A stretch of 64,000 nucleotides of DNA from Undibacterium sp. CCC3.4. Lineage in GTDB: Bacteria; Pseudomonadota; Gammaproteobacteria; Burkholderiales; Burkholderiaceae_D. Positions 8,044-18,523 of this stretch are shown here, in pieces. Position 1 is the stretch's first letter. Each line of letters begins with the position of its first letter. The position numbers and the translations under genes are program-made. Under the pieces are notes generated by a model. It worked only from the letters and a program-made list of their open reading frames with translations, was not told where the DNA came from and searched no databases. The stretch covers positions 3,348,001 through 3,412,000 of the forward strand of contig NZ_CP133779.1 in NCBI RefSeq assembly GCF_034347425.1. The letters are read 5' to 3'.

Positions 8044-10383
8044 TCAGTTGCGCTCTCTGAGTACGCGAACCACGCCGCTCAAGTGCTTGATATTGCGCAT
8101 GATGCGCGCCAAGTGCGTGCGGTCTTCGACTTGTATCGTGAAGTGGATGTGCGTCATGTCGTTGGCGTCGCCATCTTCCATATTGACATGGCTGATATTG
8201 GCTTCTGATTCACCGATTTCAGCGGCAACTCGTGCCAGCGCGCCGCGCTCATTGCTGGCGGTGACTTCAATACGGGTATCAAAACTGCGATTGACTTCAT
8301 CGCCCCAATTGACATCGATCCAGCGGTCCGGTTCTTTGCTGCGTAAACGTTTGGCGTGCTCGCAGTCGTCGGTGTGCACGATCAAGCCTTGGTCGCGTTT
8401 CAGTTGACCGACGATGACATCGCCCGGAATTGGCAGGCAACATGGTGCCAATTGTACTGACACGCCTTCGCTGCCATAGATAATCACCGGTTCGTGCTTG
8501 TACTCAGGACGGTCGCCCAACTGTTGAAACGGTATCGAGGAGGAGTCATCTTCGACCAAGTCGAGCAAATGGCGTGCCACCAATGCTGCCATGCGCTTAC
8601 CGATGCCGATGTCGGCATACAGTTCATCGATGGATTTAGCGCTCGATTCGTTGAGTAACTTATCGATCAGCGCATCGGGCAGTTCCGGATTGAGATTCAC
8701 CGCCACCAAGGCTTGTGCCAGCAATTGCTTGCCCAGTTCGGTTGATTCGCTCAGATTGATGGTGCGTAAATAATGACGGATCGCCGAGCGCGCCTTGCCA
8801 GTTCTGACATAGGTCAGCCAATTCGGGGTAGGGCGCGAATTCGGTGAAGTGATGATTTCGACGATATCGCCGTTCTTGAGTTCTGAACGCAGTGGCACCG
8901 GCTCGTGATTAATCCGGGTGGCAATCGCTTGATCGCCGATATCGGTATGGATATTGTAAGCAAAATCGAGTGCCGTGGCACCGCGCGGCAGGGCGATGAT
9001 TTTGGATTTCGGGGTGAACACATAGACTGAGTCGGGGAACAGATCAATTTTGACATGTTCGAGGAATTCAGCCGAATCACCGGTTTGTTTTTGTATATCT
9101 AACAGCGACTGCAACCAGGCGTGGGTACGCTGCTGCAGATCGGTCAAGCTGCCTTCGTCGTTTTTATACAGCCAGTGTGCTGCCACGCCTGATTCGGCGA
9201 CACGATGCATTTCTTGCGTACGGATTTGAAATTCCACCGGCGTGCCGTATGGGCCGATCAAGGTGGTATGCAGCGATTGGTAGCCATTCGTCTTGGGAAT
9301 GGCGATGTAATCTTTGAACTTGCCCGGCATAGGCTTATAGAGTGCGTGCAGCGAGCCGAGGGCGTAATAACTTTCGCGGAAATTTTCTACCACCACGCGA
9401 AAACCGTAGACATCCAGCACTTGTGAAAAGCTCAGGTGCTTGTCTTGCATTTTGCGGTAAATACCATACAAAGTTTTTTCGCGCCCATAGACTTCTGCGG
9501 TCAGTCCGGCTTCTTTGAGTGTGCTTTTTACCGCTTCGAGAATTTTGCTGACGACTTCGCGGCGGTTGCCGCGTGCCGCTTTGACCGCTTTCGACAGCGT
9601 GCGATAGCGCATCGGGTACAAATGAGAAAATGCCAGATCTTGTAATTCGCGGTAAATATTATTGAGTCCGAGACGGTGCGCAATCGGCACATACACGTCC
9701 ATGGTCTCGCGCGAGATGCGGCGTTTTTTTTCTGATGACATGACGCCGAGCGTGCGCATATTGTGCAAACGATCGGCCAACTTGACTAAAATGACGCGGA
9801 CATCGCGCGCCATGGCCAGCAGCATCTTGCGGAAATTTTCCGCCTGTGCCTCGATCTGGCTTTGAAATTCGATTTTTTCCAACTTTGACAAGCCGTCGAC
9901 CAAGGCCGCTACCGGCGCGCCGAAACGCTCGATCAATTCATCTTTTTTGACATCCTGATCTTCCATCACATCATGCAGCAGCGCTGCCATGATGGCCTGT
10001 ACATCAAGCTTCCAGTCGGCGCAGATCTCGGCCACGGCAATCGGGTGGGAAATATATGGTTCGCCCGACTTTCTGACCTGACCTAAGTGCATTTCATCAG
10101 AAAAACGGTAGGCTTCCTTGACCAATTTCAGATCGGCCGGCGACATGTACTCGGCCAGACGTTGACTTAATGCGGTGGTGGAGGCGACGCCGATGTGCGT
10201 AACGACAGGGGGTGCGGCAGGACTGCGAGGGGAGGACGGCATGGTACTCGATTTGCTGCTGGTGGGGCTGCTGGTGGGGCTGTTGTTGGGACCGCCGTTA
10301 GGGCTATTGCCGCGGGCCGACGCAACAGCCGCCGATCCGGCCGGAGAGTGGTGTAACGAGGAATTGCAAAGCGCGGTATTCAT
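8044..10383 (-). CDS. spoT: Bifunctional (p)ppGpp synthetase/hydrolase SpoT/RelA
   Basis: Makes and degrades the alarmone (p)ppGpp. Domains in order: HD hydrolase (HDVMEDQ, with an intact His-Asp pair), RelA/SpoT synthetase (YGREKTLYGIYRKMQDK and IAIPKTNGYQSLHT), TGS (IDLFPDSVYVFTPKS) and a C-terminal ACT domain (TRIEVTASNERGALARVA). An intact HD motif argues for SpoT rather than RelA. The first ~60 residues are Ser/Pro/Asn-rich low complexity; the start may be further downstream, near VASTTALSQRLAEYM. It lies downstream of gmk and rpoZ in the same direction, the order seen in enterobacteria. Confidence 0.92.
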   Translation of the reverse strand: MNTALCNSSLHHSPAGSAAVASARGNSPNGGPNNSPTSSPTSSKSSTMPSSPRSPAAPPVVTHIGVASTTALSQRLAEYMSPADLKLVKEAYRFSDEMHLGQVRKSGEPYISHPIAVAEICADWKLDVQAIMAALLHDVMEDQDVKKDELIERFGAPVAALVDGLSKLEKIEFQSQIEAQAENFRKMLLAMARDVRVILVKLADRLHNMRTLGVMSSEKKRRISRETMDVYVPIAHRLGLNNIYRELQDLAFSHLYPMRYRTLSKAVKAARGNRREVVSKILEAVKSTLKEAGLTAEVYGREKTLYGIYRKMQDKHLSFSQVLDVYGFRVVVENFRESYYALGSLHALYKPMPGKFKDYIAIPKTNGYQSLHTTLIGPYGTPVEFQIRTQEMHRVAESGVAAHWLYKNDEGSLTDLQQRTHAWLQSLLDIQKQTGDSAEFLEHVKIDLFPDSVYVFTPKSKIIALPRGATALDFAYNIHTDIGDQAIATRINHEPVPLRSELKNGDIVEIITSPNSRPTPNWLTYVRTGKARSAIRHYLRTINLSESTELGKQLLAQALVAVNLNPELPDALIDKLLNESSAKSIDELYADIGIGKRMAALVARHLLDLVEDDSSSIPFQQLGDRPEYKHEPVIIYGSEGVSVQLAPCCLPIPGDVIVGQLKRDQGLIVHTDDCEHAKRLRSKEPDRWIDVNWGDEVNRSFDTRIEVTASNERGALARVAAEIGESEANISHVNMEDGDANDMTHIHFTIQVEDRTHLARIMRNIKHLSGVVRVLRERN

Positions 10384-10438
10384 TCCCTGGCTCCCGGCCG
10401 GTTGGCGTTGAGGCGATCTGATGCGAACGCGGTAACGA

Positions 10439-10642
10439 TTACATCGGTACTTTTTTAAGCATTTCTATGCCGATTTTACCTTCAGCGATTTCGCGCAGCG
10501 CGGTAACCGTCGGTTTGTCTTTGGATTCTACCTTAGGTGTATGACCTTGCAACAACTGGCGCGTGCGGTAAGTCGCACAGAGTGTCAGTTGAAAGCGGTT
10601 AGGGATGCGTTTCAAAGCGTCTTCAATGGTAATGCGTGCCAT
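10439..10642 (-). CDS. rpoZ: RNA polymerase omega subunit
   Basis: 67 aa, the usual short omega of Burkholderiales. [33 protein letters not shown] is the conserved N-terminal half and [17 protein letters not shown] the second conserved block. Omega supports assembly of the beta' subunit and links RNA polymerase to the ppGpp response, which fits the following spoT gene (55 bp spacing). Confidence 0.95.
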   Translation of the reverse strand: MARITIEDALKRIPNRFQLTLCATYRTRQLLQGHTPKVESKDKPTVTALREIAEGKIGIEMLKKVPM

Positions 10643-10729
10643 GGTTTTTTCCTGATTGCTGATGATATATGATGAAATGTAAAGCGCGTCGTGCCAGTGA
10701 TGCTGTCGTCTGCGGCTATAAGCGCAGCC

Positions 10730-11398
10730 TCAGTCGGGATTGGCATGAATGCCGAGCTGGGCGAATAACTCGCTGTTTCGTGTCGCTTGTTGTATAAAAC
10801 GACAACGTGTCGCTCTGATGATGGCGTTCAAGTCGGACAGCGCAGTAGCAAAGTCTTGGTTGATAATAACATACTCGAACTCTGGCGAGTGCGCCATTTC
10901 GCCGCCGGCCGCCAAAATCCGCCGGGTAATCACGTGCGGTTCATCTTGTCCGCGCTTTTTCAGGCGATCTTCGAGTGCCGGAATCGACGGCGGCAAGATA
11001 AAAATTCCTACTGCGCCGGGAAACTGTTTGCGTACCTGCTGTGCGCCTTGCCAGTCGATTTCCAGTAGTACATCGGTGCCAGCCCGCATTTGTTGTTCGA
11101 TCAAGAGGCGCGAGGTGCCGTAGAAATTGCCATGCACTTCGGCCGATTCCAAAAACTCGCCTTGTTCTTTGCGCGCCAGGAAATCGGCCGGTGTGGTGAA
11201 ATGGTATTGGCAGCCATCTTGTTCGCCCGGGCGCGGGGCGCGCGTGGTAAACGAAATGGATAGTTTGATCTGCGGCTCTTGCGCCAGCAAAGCGTTGACC
11301 AAGGTCGATTTGCCAGCCCCGGAAGGGGCGGCAACGATGAATAAACTGCCGGCGGTGGATGACGCAGCAGCGGTGAGCGGGGACGTGAACGGTAACAT
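10730..11398 (-). CDS. gmk: Guanylate kinase
   Basis: Phosphorylates GMP to GDP. P-loop [15 protein letters not shown], the GMP-binding block [21 protein letters not shown] with the following [15 protein letters not shown], and [19 protein letters not shown] are all intact. 222 aa including a ~15-residue N-terminal extension. First gene of the gmk-rpoZ-spoT set; GTP supply, RNA polymerase and alarmone metabolism are thereby linked. Confidence 0.95.
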   Translation of the reverse strand: MLPFTSPLTAAASSTAGSLFIVAAPSGAGKSTLVNALLAQEPQIKLSISFTTRAPRPGEQDGCQYHFTTPADFLARKEQGEFLESAEVHGNFYGTSRLLIEQQMRAGTDVLLEIDWQGAQQVRKQFPGAVGIFILPPSIPALEDRLKKRGQDEPHVITRRILAAGGEMAHSPEFEYVIINQDFATALSDLNAIIRATRCRFIQQATRNSELFAQLGIHANPD

Positions 11399-11505
11399 CC
11401 TGGGCCTTTCAAGTGGCGGTGTGGCGCGAGCAGCGCGCGGGACTACAGCAGTCTGGCAGCCGTGCTGACGAAAAATATCGCGCGAGTATACGTAAAAGCG
11501 CGTGC

Positions 11506-12408
11506 TTATTCAAGATTTTGTACTTGTTCGCGCATTTGTTCTATGAATAATTTTAATTCCATGGCGGCATCGGCGAGTTCTTTGAGTGCCGCTTTCGAAC
11601 CCAGTGTATTGGCTTCGCGATTCAATTCTTGCATCATGAAATCGAGCCGCTTACCAACTTGGCCGCCTTTTTTCAGGATATGTCGCGTTTCGCTCAAATG
11701 CGCCGACAGCCGCGCCAGTTCTTCGGCCACGTCGACGCGTATGCCGTACACCGTCACCTCTTGGCGGATGCGGTCGAGCGTCTCTTCACGCGTGATGCCG
11801 GGCGTGCCGGCAGCGGTCAGGCCGAGCGCTTCTTCGAGGCGGGCAATGGCCTTTTGCTGAAATTGCTGCAACATTTGCGGCATCAGCGGGGTAATTCGGG
11901 CCACGATCTGTTCCATCGCATCGATTCGGCTCGTCAAAACCTGTTCGAGTGCGGCCCCTTCGCGGCGGCGACTCTCAAGGAAGGCGTCCAGGGTTGCATT
12001 GATGGTGTCGTTGATACTGGCCTGTAAACTGTCGGCATTGATCTCGCTTTCTTCGATCACACCAGGCCAGCGCAAGAGTTCATTGCTGCTCAAGGCGGTG
12101 GCATCGGGGAAGTAGGCTTGCAAATCTGCCTGAAAACGCGCCAATTCGGCCAATACCGTGGCATTCAGTGATTTTTGTTGCTTGTCGTGGAGGTTTTTGC
12201 CGAAGCTGAAGCGGCATTCGACCTTGCCGCGCGTGAGCTTGCGTGAAATGGCGTCGCGAAACAAGGGTTCGACCGAGCGGAAGTCGTCATTGATACGAAA
12301 TTGCAGGTCAAGGAAGCGCGAATTGACGCTCTTGATCTCGATAGTCATCGTGCCAGCCTCGGTTTCGCGTGTGCTCGTGGCATAGCCTGTCATACTGTAA
12401 ATACTCAA
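11506..12408 (-). CDS. YicC family protein (putative endoribonuclease)
   Basis: The family N-terminus [13 protein letters not shown] and the C-terminal block [19 protein letters not shown] are diagnostic of YicC. Members have been described as endoribonucleases or RNase adaptors; here that is family knowledge only. The frame stays open to 12513, but that would overlap the divergent kinase promoter; TTG 12408 gives the standard [10 protein letters not shown] start and ATG 12393 is the alternative. It lies about 110 bp upstream of gmk in the same direction. Confidence 0.88.
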   Translation of the reverse strand: MSIYSMTGYATSTRETEAGTMTIEIKSVNSRFLDLQFRINDDFRSVEPLFRDAISRKLTRGKVECRFSFGKNLHDKQQKSLNATVLAELARFQADLQAYFPDATALSSNELLRWPGVIEESEINADSLQASINDTINATLDAFLESRRREGAALEQVLTSRIDAMEQIVARITPLMPQMLQQFQQKAIARLEEALGLTAAGTPGITREETLDRIRQEVTVYGIRVDVAEELARLSAHLSETRHILKKGGQVGKRLDFMMQELNREANTLGSKAALKELADAAMELKLFIEQMREQVQNLE

Positions 12409-12544
12409 AATAGTGACCTCATTCGTTCTGATTCGTTCTGAATCGGCACAGAAGAATCCAAAAAAGTTATTGCGTAGAAGGATATTCTTTACAAACCGCC
12501 CGATTATCCACACAATCGCTGCTGTATATAGGATTGGAAGATTG

Positions 12545-13558
12545 ATGGCTGCACAAAATAATGCCCCCCTACCAGATGGGCTGGAAATCGCCGGATACCG
12601 TATTGTAAAGAAAATTGCCTCCGGTGGCTTCAGTATTGTCTATCTGGCGTCGGATGAAGATGGCAATGCGGTGGCGATTAAAGAATATTTGCCGAGTTCA
12701 TTGGCTTTGCGTCAGCAGGGTGAGCTTGTGCCTTCCATTTCGAATGACAATTTACCTATCTATCGCATCGGTCTCAAATGCTTTTTTGAGGAAGGCCGCG
12801 CACTGGCGCGGATTTCCCATCCGAATGTGGTCAGCGTACTCAATTTTTTCCGCGCCAATGAAACCGTGTACATGGTGATGGCCTATGAATCAGGGCGCTC
12901 CTTGCAAGAGCATATCTTGCGCCGCCGTGACAAAGGCGAAAAACCCTTGGTCTCCGAGCGTTTCATTCGGCGCATGTTCAACCAAGTCATGAATGGCTTG
13001 CGCGAGGTGCATACCAATAAGCTGCTGCATCTCGATCTGAAACCGGCCAATATCTATCTGCGTCTTGATGGCACGCCGATTCTGCTCGACTTCGGTGCCG
13101 CGCGCCAGACCCTTAAAACCGATATTCCCAAGCTTTATCCTATGTATACCCCGGGTTTCGCGGCGCCGGAACTGTATCAAAAGAATGGCAACCTCGGCCC
13201 TTGGACCGATATTTACAGCATTGGTGCCTCGATCTTCGCCTGCATGATAGGCGCGCCGCCACAGCCGTCGGATCAGCGTAAAACCAATGATAAAATGGAT
13301 TCCCATTACCGCAAGCTCGAAGCGATGTATTCGCTCGAACTCATTGAGGTGGTACGCTGGTGTTTGAAGCTCGACCCGCTGGAACGGCCGCAGAGTGTAT
13401 TTGCCCTGCAAAAAGCCTTGGCAACCAAAGCCCAGGTGCCGCCGGAGCAGAGTTTGGGAGAAAAGTTGAAGCAAAAAATTTCGGGACTGTTTTCTCGTGG
13501 GAATCGAAAAACGCGCGACAGCGACCACACGACCATACAAGAAAGCACCTTGAATTGA
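12545..13558 (+). CDS. Serine/threonine protein kinase
   Basis: Hanks-type kinase of about 337 aa: Gly-rich loop KIASGGFSIVYLA, ATP-binding Lys in AVAIKEYLP, catalytic loop HLDLKPANIYL, DFGAAR metal-binding motif and TPGFAAPELYQ (APE motif). The catalytic loop has HLD in place of the common HRD. No transmembrane segment or PASTA domain follows, so it is probably cytoplasmic. An in-frame ATG at 12413 exists, but ATG 12545 gives the natural N-terminus. A PP2C phosphatase gene follows 71 bp later, an opposing-activity pair. Confidence 0.92.
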   Translation: MAAQNNAPLPDGLEIAGYRIVKKIASGGFSIVYLASDEDGNAVAIKEYLPSSLALRQQGELVPSISNDNLPIYRIGLKCFFEEGRALARISHPNVVSVLNFFRANETVYMVMAYESGRSLQEHILRRRDKGEKPLVSERFIRRMFNQVMNGLREVHTNKLLHLDLKPANIYLRLDGTPILLDFGAARQTLKTDIPKLYPMYTPGFAAPELYQKNGNLGPWTDIYSIGASIFACMIGAPPQPSDQRKTNDKMDSHYRKLEAMYSLELIEVVRWCLKLDPLERPQSVFALQKALATKAQVPPEQSLGEKLKQKISGLFSRGNRKTRDSDHTTIQESTLN

Positions 13559-13579
13559 ACCTGTCAGGTAGCAGCAGGG

Positions 13580-13597
13580 ACCGCACGGCGGTTTTTT
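13580..13597 (+). terminator. Short hairpin plus T-run between kinase and phosphatase genes
   Basis: Stem ACCGC/GCGGT with an ACG loop, followed directly by a run of six T. It sits 20 bp after the kinase stop and could act as a partial terminator that sets the kinase-to-phosphatase ratio. Confidence 0.55.
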
Positions 13598-13629
13598 ATT
13601 AATTATTATTTCAAAAGCTGATACACGTC

Positions 13630-14571
13630 ATGCGTTTTTCCGTTTATCAAGAAAGCCATATCGGCGGTCGTAAAGTCAATCAAGATCGCATGGGCTACAG
13701 TTTTACCCGCGATGCGATTCTGTTATTGCTGGCCGATGGTATGGGCGGCCACATCATGGGTGAAATGGCCGCGGCCATCGCCATGCAAACCATCGGTTCG
13801 CTGTTTCAACAACAAGCGCATCCGCTGGTCGGTCGTCCTGAGCGTTTTTTGGAAGACAGCTTCCTGGCTGCGCATCAGGAAATTCATCGTTATCGCACCA
13901 TCAATAATCTGCCCGAAACACCGCGCACCACCATCGTCGCCTGTTTAATACAAAACGGTTACGCGTATTGGGCGCATTGTGGCGATTCGCGTCTGTACTG
14001 GATGCGCCAAGGGCAAATCTTATTGCGCACCAAAGACCACTCGCGCATCGAAACCTTGATTGCCCAAGGCAAGGTCGATCCATCCGAACGCCATACCCAT
14101 CCTGATAGAAATAAATTGTTCAACTGTCTCGGTGCGCCGAATTCACCGATCGTCGAACTGTCCCGCCGCGCCGTACTGCAGCCGGGTGACCTGTTGTTAC
14201 TGTGTTCAGATGGTTTTTGGTCTATGCTGCCCGACCATGTGCTGGCACAAAAACTGCACGAAAACACGATCGTGCGGGCGATCCCGGAATTAATCCGTTC
14301 TGCCGTCAGCATCGCCGGTAAGCACAGCGACAATGCCACGGCACTGGCGATGATGTGGGAAGGCGATGATCGCCTCGAAGATTCCTCCATCATCTCCACC
14401 AATACCTTGCCTATCGGTTCGATTACCACCACGATTCAAGCACCGCTTGATCCTGATGTGGCGATGGATAACAACGATGCCGATATTTTCAACGATGCCG
14501 AAATTGAAAAAGCGATTGCCGAAATTCGCAACGCCATTCATAAATCGGCGCGTATCACCACTAAAAATTAA
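13630..14571 (+). CDS. PP2C-family serine/threonine phosphatase
   Basis: 313 aa. PP2C metal-binding motifs are present: [10 protein letters not shown] (first Asp), [17 protein letters not shown] (DGMGGH), [15 protein letters not shown] (GDSR), [14 protein letters not shown] (SDG) and [12 protein letters not shown] (DN). These coordinate two Mn/Mg ions for hydrolysis of phospho-Ser/Thr. The ~60 residues after the catalytic domain are acidic and look unstructured. It is most likely the partner that reverses the action of the upstream kinase. Confidence 0.92.
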   Translation: MRFSVYQESHIGGRKVNQDRMGYSFTRDAILLLLADGMGGHIMGEMAAAIAMQTIGSLFQQQAHPLVGRPERFLEDSFLAAHQEIHRYRTINNLPETPRTTIVACLIQNGYAYWAHCGDSRLYWMRQGQILLRTKDHSRIETLIAQGKVDPSERHTHPDRNKLFNCLGAPNSPIVELSRRAVLQPGDLLLLCSDGFWSMLPDHVLAQKLHENTIVRAIPELIRSAVSIAGKHSDNATALAMMWEGDDRLEDSSIISTNTLPIGSITTTIQAPLDPDVAMDNNDADIFNDAEIEKAIAEIRNAIHKSARITTKN

Positions 14572-14575
14572 CGCC

Positions 14576-15313
14576 ATGTCTACTAATTTACGTCCTAGCG
14601 GTCGCGCCGCTGATGCTTTACGCCCGGTTGTCATCAACCGTCATTTCACCAAACACGCCGAGGGCTCGGTATTGATCGAATTCGGCGACACCAAGCTCAT
14701 CTGCACCGCCAGCATTGAAGACAAAGTCCCGGGCTTTTTAAAAGGCAAGGGGCAGGGCTGGATGACAGCGGAATACGGCATGCTGCCAAGGTCTACGCAC
14801 ACACGCATGGACCGCGAAGCGGCCAAAGGCAAGCAATCTGGTCGTACCCAGGAAATTCAACGTTTGATCGGCCGTTCACTACGCGCCGCGTTTGACCTCG
14901 AAGCCTTCGGCGAACGCACCTTGCATCTTGATTGCGATGTGCTGCAAGCCGATGGCGGTACCCGCACGGCCGCGATCACCGGTGCCATGGTGGCGGCCTA
15001 CGATGCCTTCGCTAAATTAGTCGATAACGGCGTGCTGCCAGCGGTGCCGCTGCGGCATTTTGTTGCGGCCATCTCGGTTGGTGTCTATCAAGGCATGCCG
15101 GTACTCGACCTCGATTATCCGGAAGATTCGAATTGCGACACCGATATGAACGTGGTCATGACCGAGGCCGGTGATTTTGTGGAAATTCAAGGCACGGCCG
15201 AAGGCGCGGCGTTTGATCGCGCCAGCATGAATCAATTGCTCGACTTGGCCGAGGGCGGTATCAGCGATCTGATCGCCTTGCAAAAGCAAGTGCTCGGTTT
15301 GCTGGAACAGTGA
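14576..15313 (+). CDS. rph: Ribonuclease PH
   Basis: Phosphorolytic 3'-5' exoribonuclease trimming tRNA 3' ends. [18 protein letters not shown] opens the protein, with [40 protein letters not shown] and [20 protein letters not shown] as conserved blocks. 245 aa, family length. The frame is open upstream to 14366, inside the phosphatase gene, but ATG 14576 just after the phosphatase stop is clearly the real start. It is followed by rdgB, as in many Burkholderiales. Confidence 0.95.
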   Translation: MSTNLRPSGRAADALRPVVINRHFTKHAEGSVLIEFGDTKLICTASIEDKVPGFLKGKGQGWMTAEYGMLPRSTHTRMDREAAKGKQSGRTQEIQRLIGRSLRAAFDLEAFGERTLHLDCDVLQADGGTRTAAITGAMVAAYDAFAKLVDNGVLPAVPLRHFVAAISVGVYQGMPVLDLDYPEDSNCDTDMNVVMTEAGDFVEIQGTAEGAAFDRASMNQLLDLAEGGISDLIALQKQVLGLLEQ

Positions 15314-15324
15314 AGGCTGCGCGA

Positions 15325-15909
15325 ATGACAAAAGAAATCGTATTAGCATCGAATAACGCCGGTAAGTTGCGCGAGTTTTACCAAATTCTCGCGCCGCTGG
15401 GAATCGAATTGCGCGCGCAAGCTGAGTTGGGCGTGGCCGAAACCGACGAGCCGTATTTCACCTTCGTTGAAAACGCCCTGCGCAAGGCGCGCCATGCTGC
15501 TGCAGAGACTGGTTTGCCGGCCTTGGCCGACGATTCCGGTATTTGTGTGCCAGCCTTGGGCGGCGCGCCTGGCGTGCTGTCGGCGCGGTTTGGCGGTGCC
15601 CCGAAATCGGACCAACGCAATAACGCAGCATTGCTCAGTGCCATGGCTGCGCATGCCGACAAGTCGGCGTATTACTACTGCGTGCTGGTGCTGGTGCGCA
15701 GTGAACATGATCCGCAGCCGCTGATTGCCGATGGCTTATGGCATGGTCGGCTCATCGATACCGCTCGCGGCAGCAATGGCTTCGGCTATGATCCGCACTT
15801 TTACCTGCCGGATTTAGGGAAAACCGTGGCTGAACTCGATGCGGCAGAAAAAAATCAACGCTCACATCGGGCCCAAGCACTACGCGTTTTGTTCGAGAAA
15901 TTAAAATGA
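15325..15909 (+). CDS. rdgB: Non-canonical purine NTP pyrophosphatase (RdgB/HAM1)
   Basis: Removes dITP/XTP from the nucleotide pool. IVLASNNAGKLREF is the family N-terminal signature; ADDSGICVPALGGAPGVLSARF holds the catalytic Asp region, and GSNGFGYDPHFYLP with the following KNQRSHRAQAL are conserved. ATG 15325 is preferred; a GTG at 15310 overlaps the rph stop. The stop overlaps the hemW start (ATGA), so the two are translationally coupled. Confidence 0.94.
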   Translation: MTKEIVLASNNAGKLREFYQILAPLGIELRAQAELGVAETDEPYFTFVENALRKARHAAAETGLPALADDSGICVPALGGAPGVLSARFGGAPKSDQRNNAALLSAMAAHADKSAYYYCVLVLVRSEHDPQPLIADGLWHGRLIDTARGSNGFGYDPHFYLPDLGKTVAELDAAEKNQRSHRAQALRVLFEKLK

Positions 15910-17168
15910 TTCCGATTAAGCCGATTTCGAATACTGGCGCGCCGGCTGCCCGCCCAGCCATGGCGCTCGACGCCGTGCCGCAGGATGTGGCCGCGCGTTT
16001 CCTCGCGCCTGGCAGCCTCAATCTGAGCGTCTTGCCGCCCTTGTCGCTGTATGTGCATTTTCCTTGGTGTGTTAAGAAATGCCCGTATTGTGATTTCAAT
16101 TCGCATGAAGTCAAAGGCAGCTTCGATGAAAATGCTTATCTCACAGCCTTGCGCAGTGATTTGGAAGCGGCGCTGCCGCTGATTTGGGGCCGTAAAATTT
16201 ACACCGTCTTCATCGGCGGCGGCACCCCCAGCCTGATGTCGGCGGCCGGACTCGATCGCTTGATGTCGGATCTGCGCACCTTGCTGCCCTTGGCCAGCGA
16301 AGCAGAGATCACCATGGAAGCCAATCCAGGTACCTTCGAGACCGATAAATTCCGCTCCTTTCGCGACAGTGGCATCAATCGGCTGTCGGTTGGCATACAG
16401 AGTTTTAATTCTGCGCATCTGGCTGCGCTCGGTCGCATTCATGATGGTGACAGTGCCGCGCGTGCCGTCGAGATCGCGATGACGCATTTTGATAACGTCA
16501 ACCTCGATCTGATGTTTGCCTTGCCCGGGCAAAACTTGGATCAAGTAGCACAAGATGTGGCGCGCTTATTGGCGTTCGCACCGGCGCATCTGTCTTTGTA
16601 TCACCTGACGCTGGAACCGAATACTTATTTCGCCAAATTTCCGCCGCCAATTCCGGACGACGATACCAGCGCCGATATGCAAGACTACATCCACAATAGT
16701 CTGGCAGCGGCCGGCTATGGTCACTACGAAGTGTCGGCCTATGCCCAGGTCGGCCGCGAAGCGCGCCACAATCTCAATTACTGGAATTTCGGCGATTACC
16801 TTGGCATCGGTGCCGGTGCTCATTCCAAATTGTCCTTCCCCCATCGCATCGTGCGCCAAGCCAGACTCAAGCAACCGCAAGCCTATATCGACGCCTGCCG
16901 CAGCGGCAATCCGATACAAGAATCGCATGAAATCGATGCGGCAGATTTGCCGTTTGAATTCATGCTCAATACTCTGCGGCTTAATCACGGCTTCCCAGTT
17001 AACTTATTCCAAGAGCGCACAGGATTGTTGCTCAACGACATGGAAGCCTCGTTGCAACTGGCTGAGCGCAAAGGATTGATGCAACGTGACCACAGTCGCA
17101 TCGTTCCTACTCCATTGGGGAAATTATTTTTGAATGATTTGCAGCAAATTTTTTTGAAGTATGCATAA
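15906..17168 (+). CDS. hemW: Radical SAM heme chaperone HemW
   Basis: 420 aa. The radical SAM cluster motif CxxxCxxC is seen in FPWCVKKCPYCDFNSHE. FIGGGTPSLMSAAGLDRLM, MEANPGTF, RLSVGIQSFNSAHLAALGRIHD and YHLTLEPNTYF are HemW/HemN-type blocks. Because the residue after the last cluster Cys is Asp-Phe (CDF) it belongs to the HemW (heme-binding) group rather than coproporphyrinogen dehydrogenase HemN. The N-terminal ~40 residues are a non-conserved extension. Confidence 0.93.
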   Translation: MIPIKPISNTGAPAARPAMALDAVPQDVAARFLAPGSLNLSVLPPLSLYVHFPWCVKKCPYCDFNSHEVKGSFDENAYLTALRSDLEAALPLIWGRKIYTVFIGGGTPSLMSAAGLDRLMSDLRTLLPLASEAEITMEANPGTFETDKFRSFRDSGINRLSVGIQSFNSAHLAALGRIHDGDSAARAVEIAMTHFDNVNLDLMFALPGQNLDQVAQDVARLLAFAPAHLSLYHLTLEPNTYFAKFPPPIPDDDTSADMQDYIHNSLAAAGYGHYEVSAYAQVGREARHNLNYWNFGDYLGIGAGAHSKLSFPHRIVRQARLKQPQAYIDACRSGNPIQESHEIDAADLPFEFMLNTLRLNHGFPVNLFQERTGLLLNDMEASLQLAERKGLMQRDHSRIVPTPLGKLFLNDLQQIFLKYA

Positions 17169-17330
17169 TAAGCAATGATTTTAGTAAACGCAGACGCTAC
17201 GCCAGTTGCCTAGGCTTAGTGTAAACCCTCCAGAGTGTTGTTTTGCTTTGAAGAAAGATTTACATTCCTTGCTGCAAGTTAAAAAAATACGCCAAATTGG
17301 TGTTACTTGTCACATTTGAACAAAGTATTT

Positions 17331-18521
17331 ATGATTCACAAAACCGGGCTTCCGAGCTTAATGCCAGTAATGAATGTGAAACAGCAACTGTCAGCAATCC
17401 ATGCCGACTTTGGTGCAGCAGAAATAAATGAAGTGTTATCCACCTTAGCTATCTGGAAAGAAAAGCAATTTTTTGATGAACTCTCTGCGATCTCTTGGCT
17501 GTTAACATTTTCCGATCCTCAACAAATCCCCACTGATTTGCACACGCGCTTGCCGGCTTCGCGCATCAGCTTGTGTATTCCGGAGGTGATGTGTGCTGAG
17601 CGCGACAACCACTCGCGCCTCAAACATTTTGCCAGTAACGGCTTTCGCGTTTTTACCGATGAGTTTGCCTCGCAAACCGAGTTGGCTTGGGCTGACACCA
17701 AACAAATCGCGCTCGACTGTAGCAACGGCGTGCCATTTTTTGCCAAAGGCTGGACTGGACGTTTGGGCGCGGCCCAGCACTGGGCTAAAAATATCTCGAC
17801 TCCGAATGTACTGGAGCAAGCGCAGCAGGCTGGTTTCAAATGGTTTTCCGGCGAGTATGCGTTTCAACCGCCAGTACTGAACAAAACTGCCGATGGCTCG
17901 GCGCGCACGCGTTTGCTCAAACTCTTGGGCCTGGTCGCGCGCGATGCCGATTCCGCCGAACTCGAAGAGTTGTTCAAACAGGATGCCAGCCTGTCGTTCA
18001 TGCTCTTCAAATTGGTCAGCTCGGCCGCCTTCGCCCAGACCATGCGGGTATCGAGTTTTGCTCAAGCCATCAATCTGCTTGGCCGTCGACAGTTGCAGCG
18101 CTGGTTGCAATTGCTGCTGTATGCGCGCCAACAAGACCAAGTGGGCGGGCTCAATCCGCTCATGGCCAGAGCCGCGTTTCGCGCCAGTATGATGGAAAAT
18201 TTATGTCTCCGACTCGGTGGTAGTAAAGATGATCTCGACGGCGCCTTCATGGTCGGCATGTTTTCTTTGCTCGATAAACTGTTTGGCAGCGAGCTGCCGG
18301 AAATCTTGCAGCCACTGTGTTTGGAGCAGCACATTCTTGACGCTTTACTCGAACGTAGTGGCCAACTTGGCCTGTGTCTGCGTTTGGTTGAGTGCGCCGA
18401 CCGGCCACAAGGCCCGCTGCTGACAGAAACACTGCAATTGTTGGAACTCGATGCCGACACCTACTACGATAGTGTGTTGCGCGCTTATATTTGGGTTAAT
18501 CAGGTTTGCCGGGATATGTGA
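17331..18521 (+). CDS. EAL-like/HDOD signalling protein
   Basis: The C-terminal half is an HDOD domain ([26 protein letters not shown] followed by [19 protein letters not shown]). The N-terminal half resembles a degenerate EAL domain without catalytic residues ([10 protein letters not shown] and IALDCSNG), the layout of YuxH-type proteins. It probably acts as a scaffold or degenerate c-di-GMP sensor, and no catalysis is expected. The frame starts at TTG 17307; ATG 17331 is taken. The ~160-bp gap before it holds the promoter region and nothing else I can name. A PAS-GGDEF-EAL gene follows 2 bp after the stop. Confidence 0.8.
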   Translation: MIHKTGLPSLMPVMNVKQQLSAIHADFGAAEINEVLSTLAIWKEKQFFDELSAISWLLTFSDPQQIPTDLHTRLPASRISLCIPEVMCAERDNHSRLKHFASNGFRVFTDEFASQTELAWADTKQIALDCSNGVPFFAKGWTGRLGAAQHWAKNISTPNVLEQAQQAGFKWFSGEYAFQPPVLNKTADGSARTRLLKLLGLVARDADSAELEELFKQDASLSFMLFKLVSSAAFAQTMRVSSFAQAINLLGRRQLQRWLQLLLYARQQDQVGGLNPLMARAAFRASMMENLCLRLGGSKDDLDGAFMVGMFSLLDKLFGSELPEILQPLCLEQHILDALLERSGQLGLCLRLVECADRPQGPLLTETLQLLELDADTYYDSVLRAYIWVNQVCRDM

Positions 18522-18523
18522 CG

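Noticed and set aside
12409..12513. Longer N-terminus for the YicC gene
   Set aside because: The extension overlaps the divergent kinase leader and is absent from the usual family start (IYSMTGYA).
14366..14575. Extended N-terminus for rph
   Set aside because: It lies in another frame of the phosphatase gene; the conserved protein begins at ATG 14,576.
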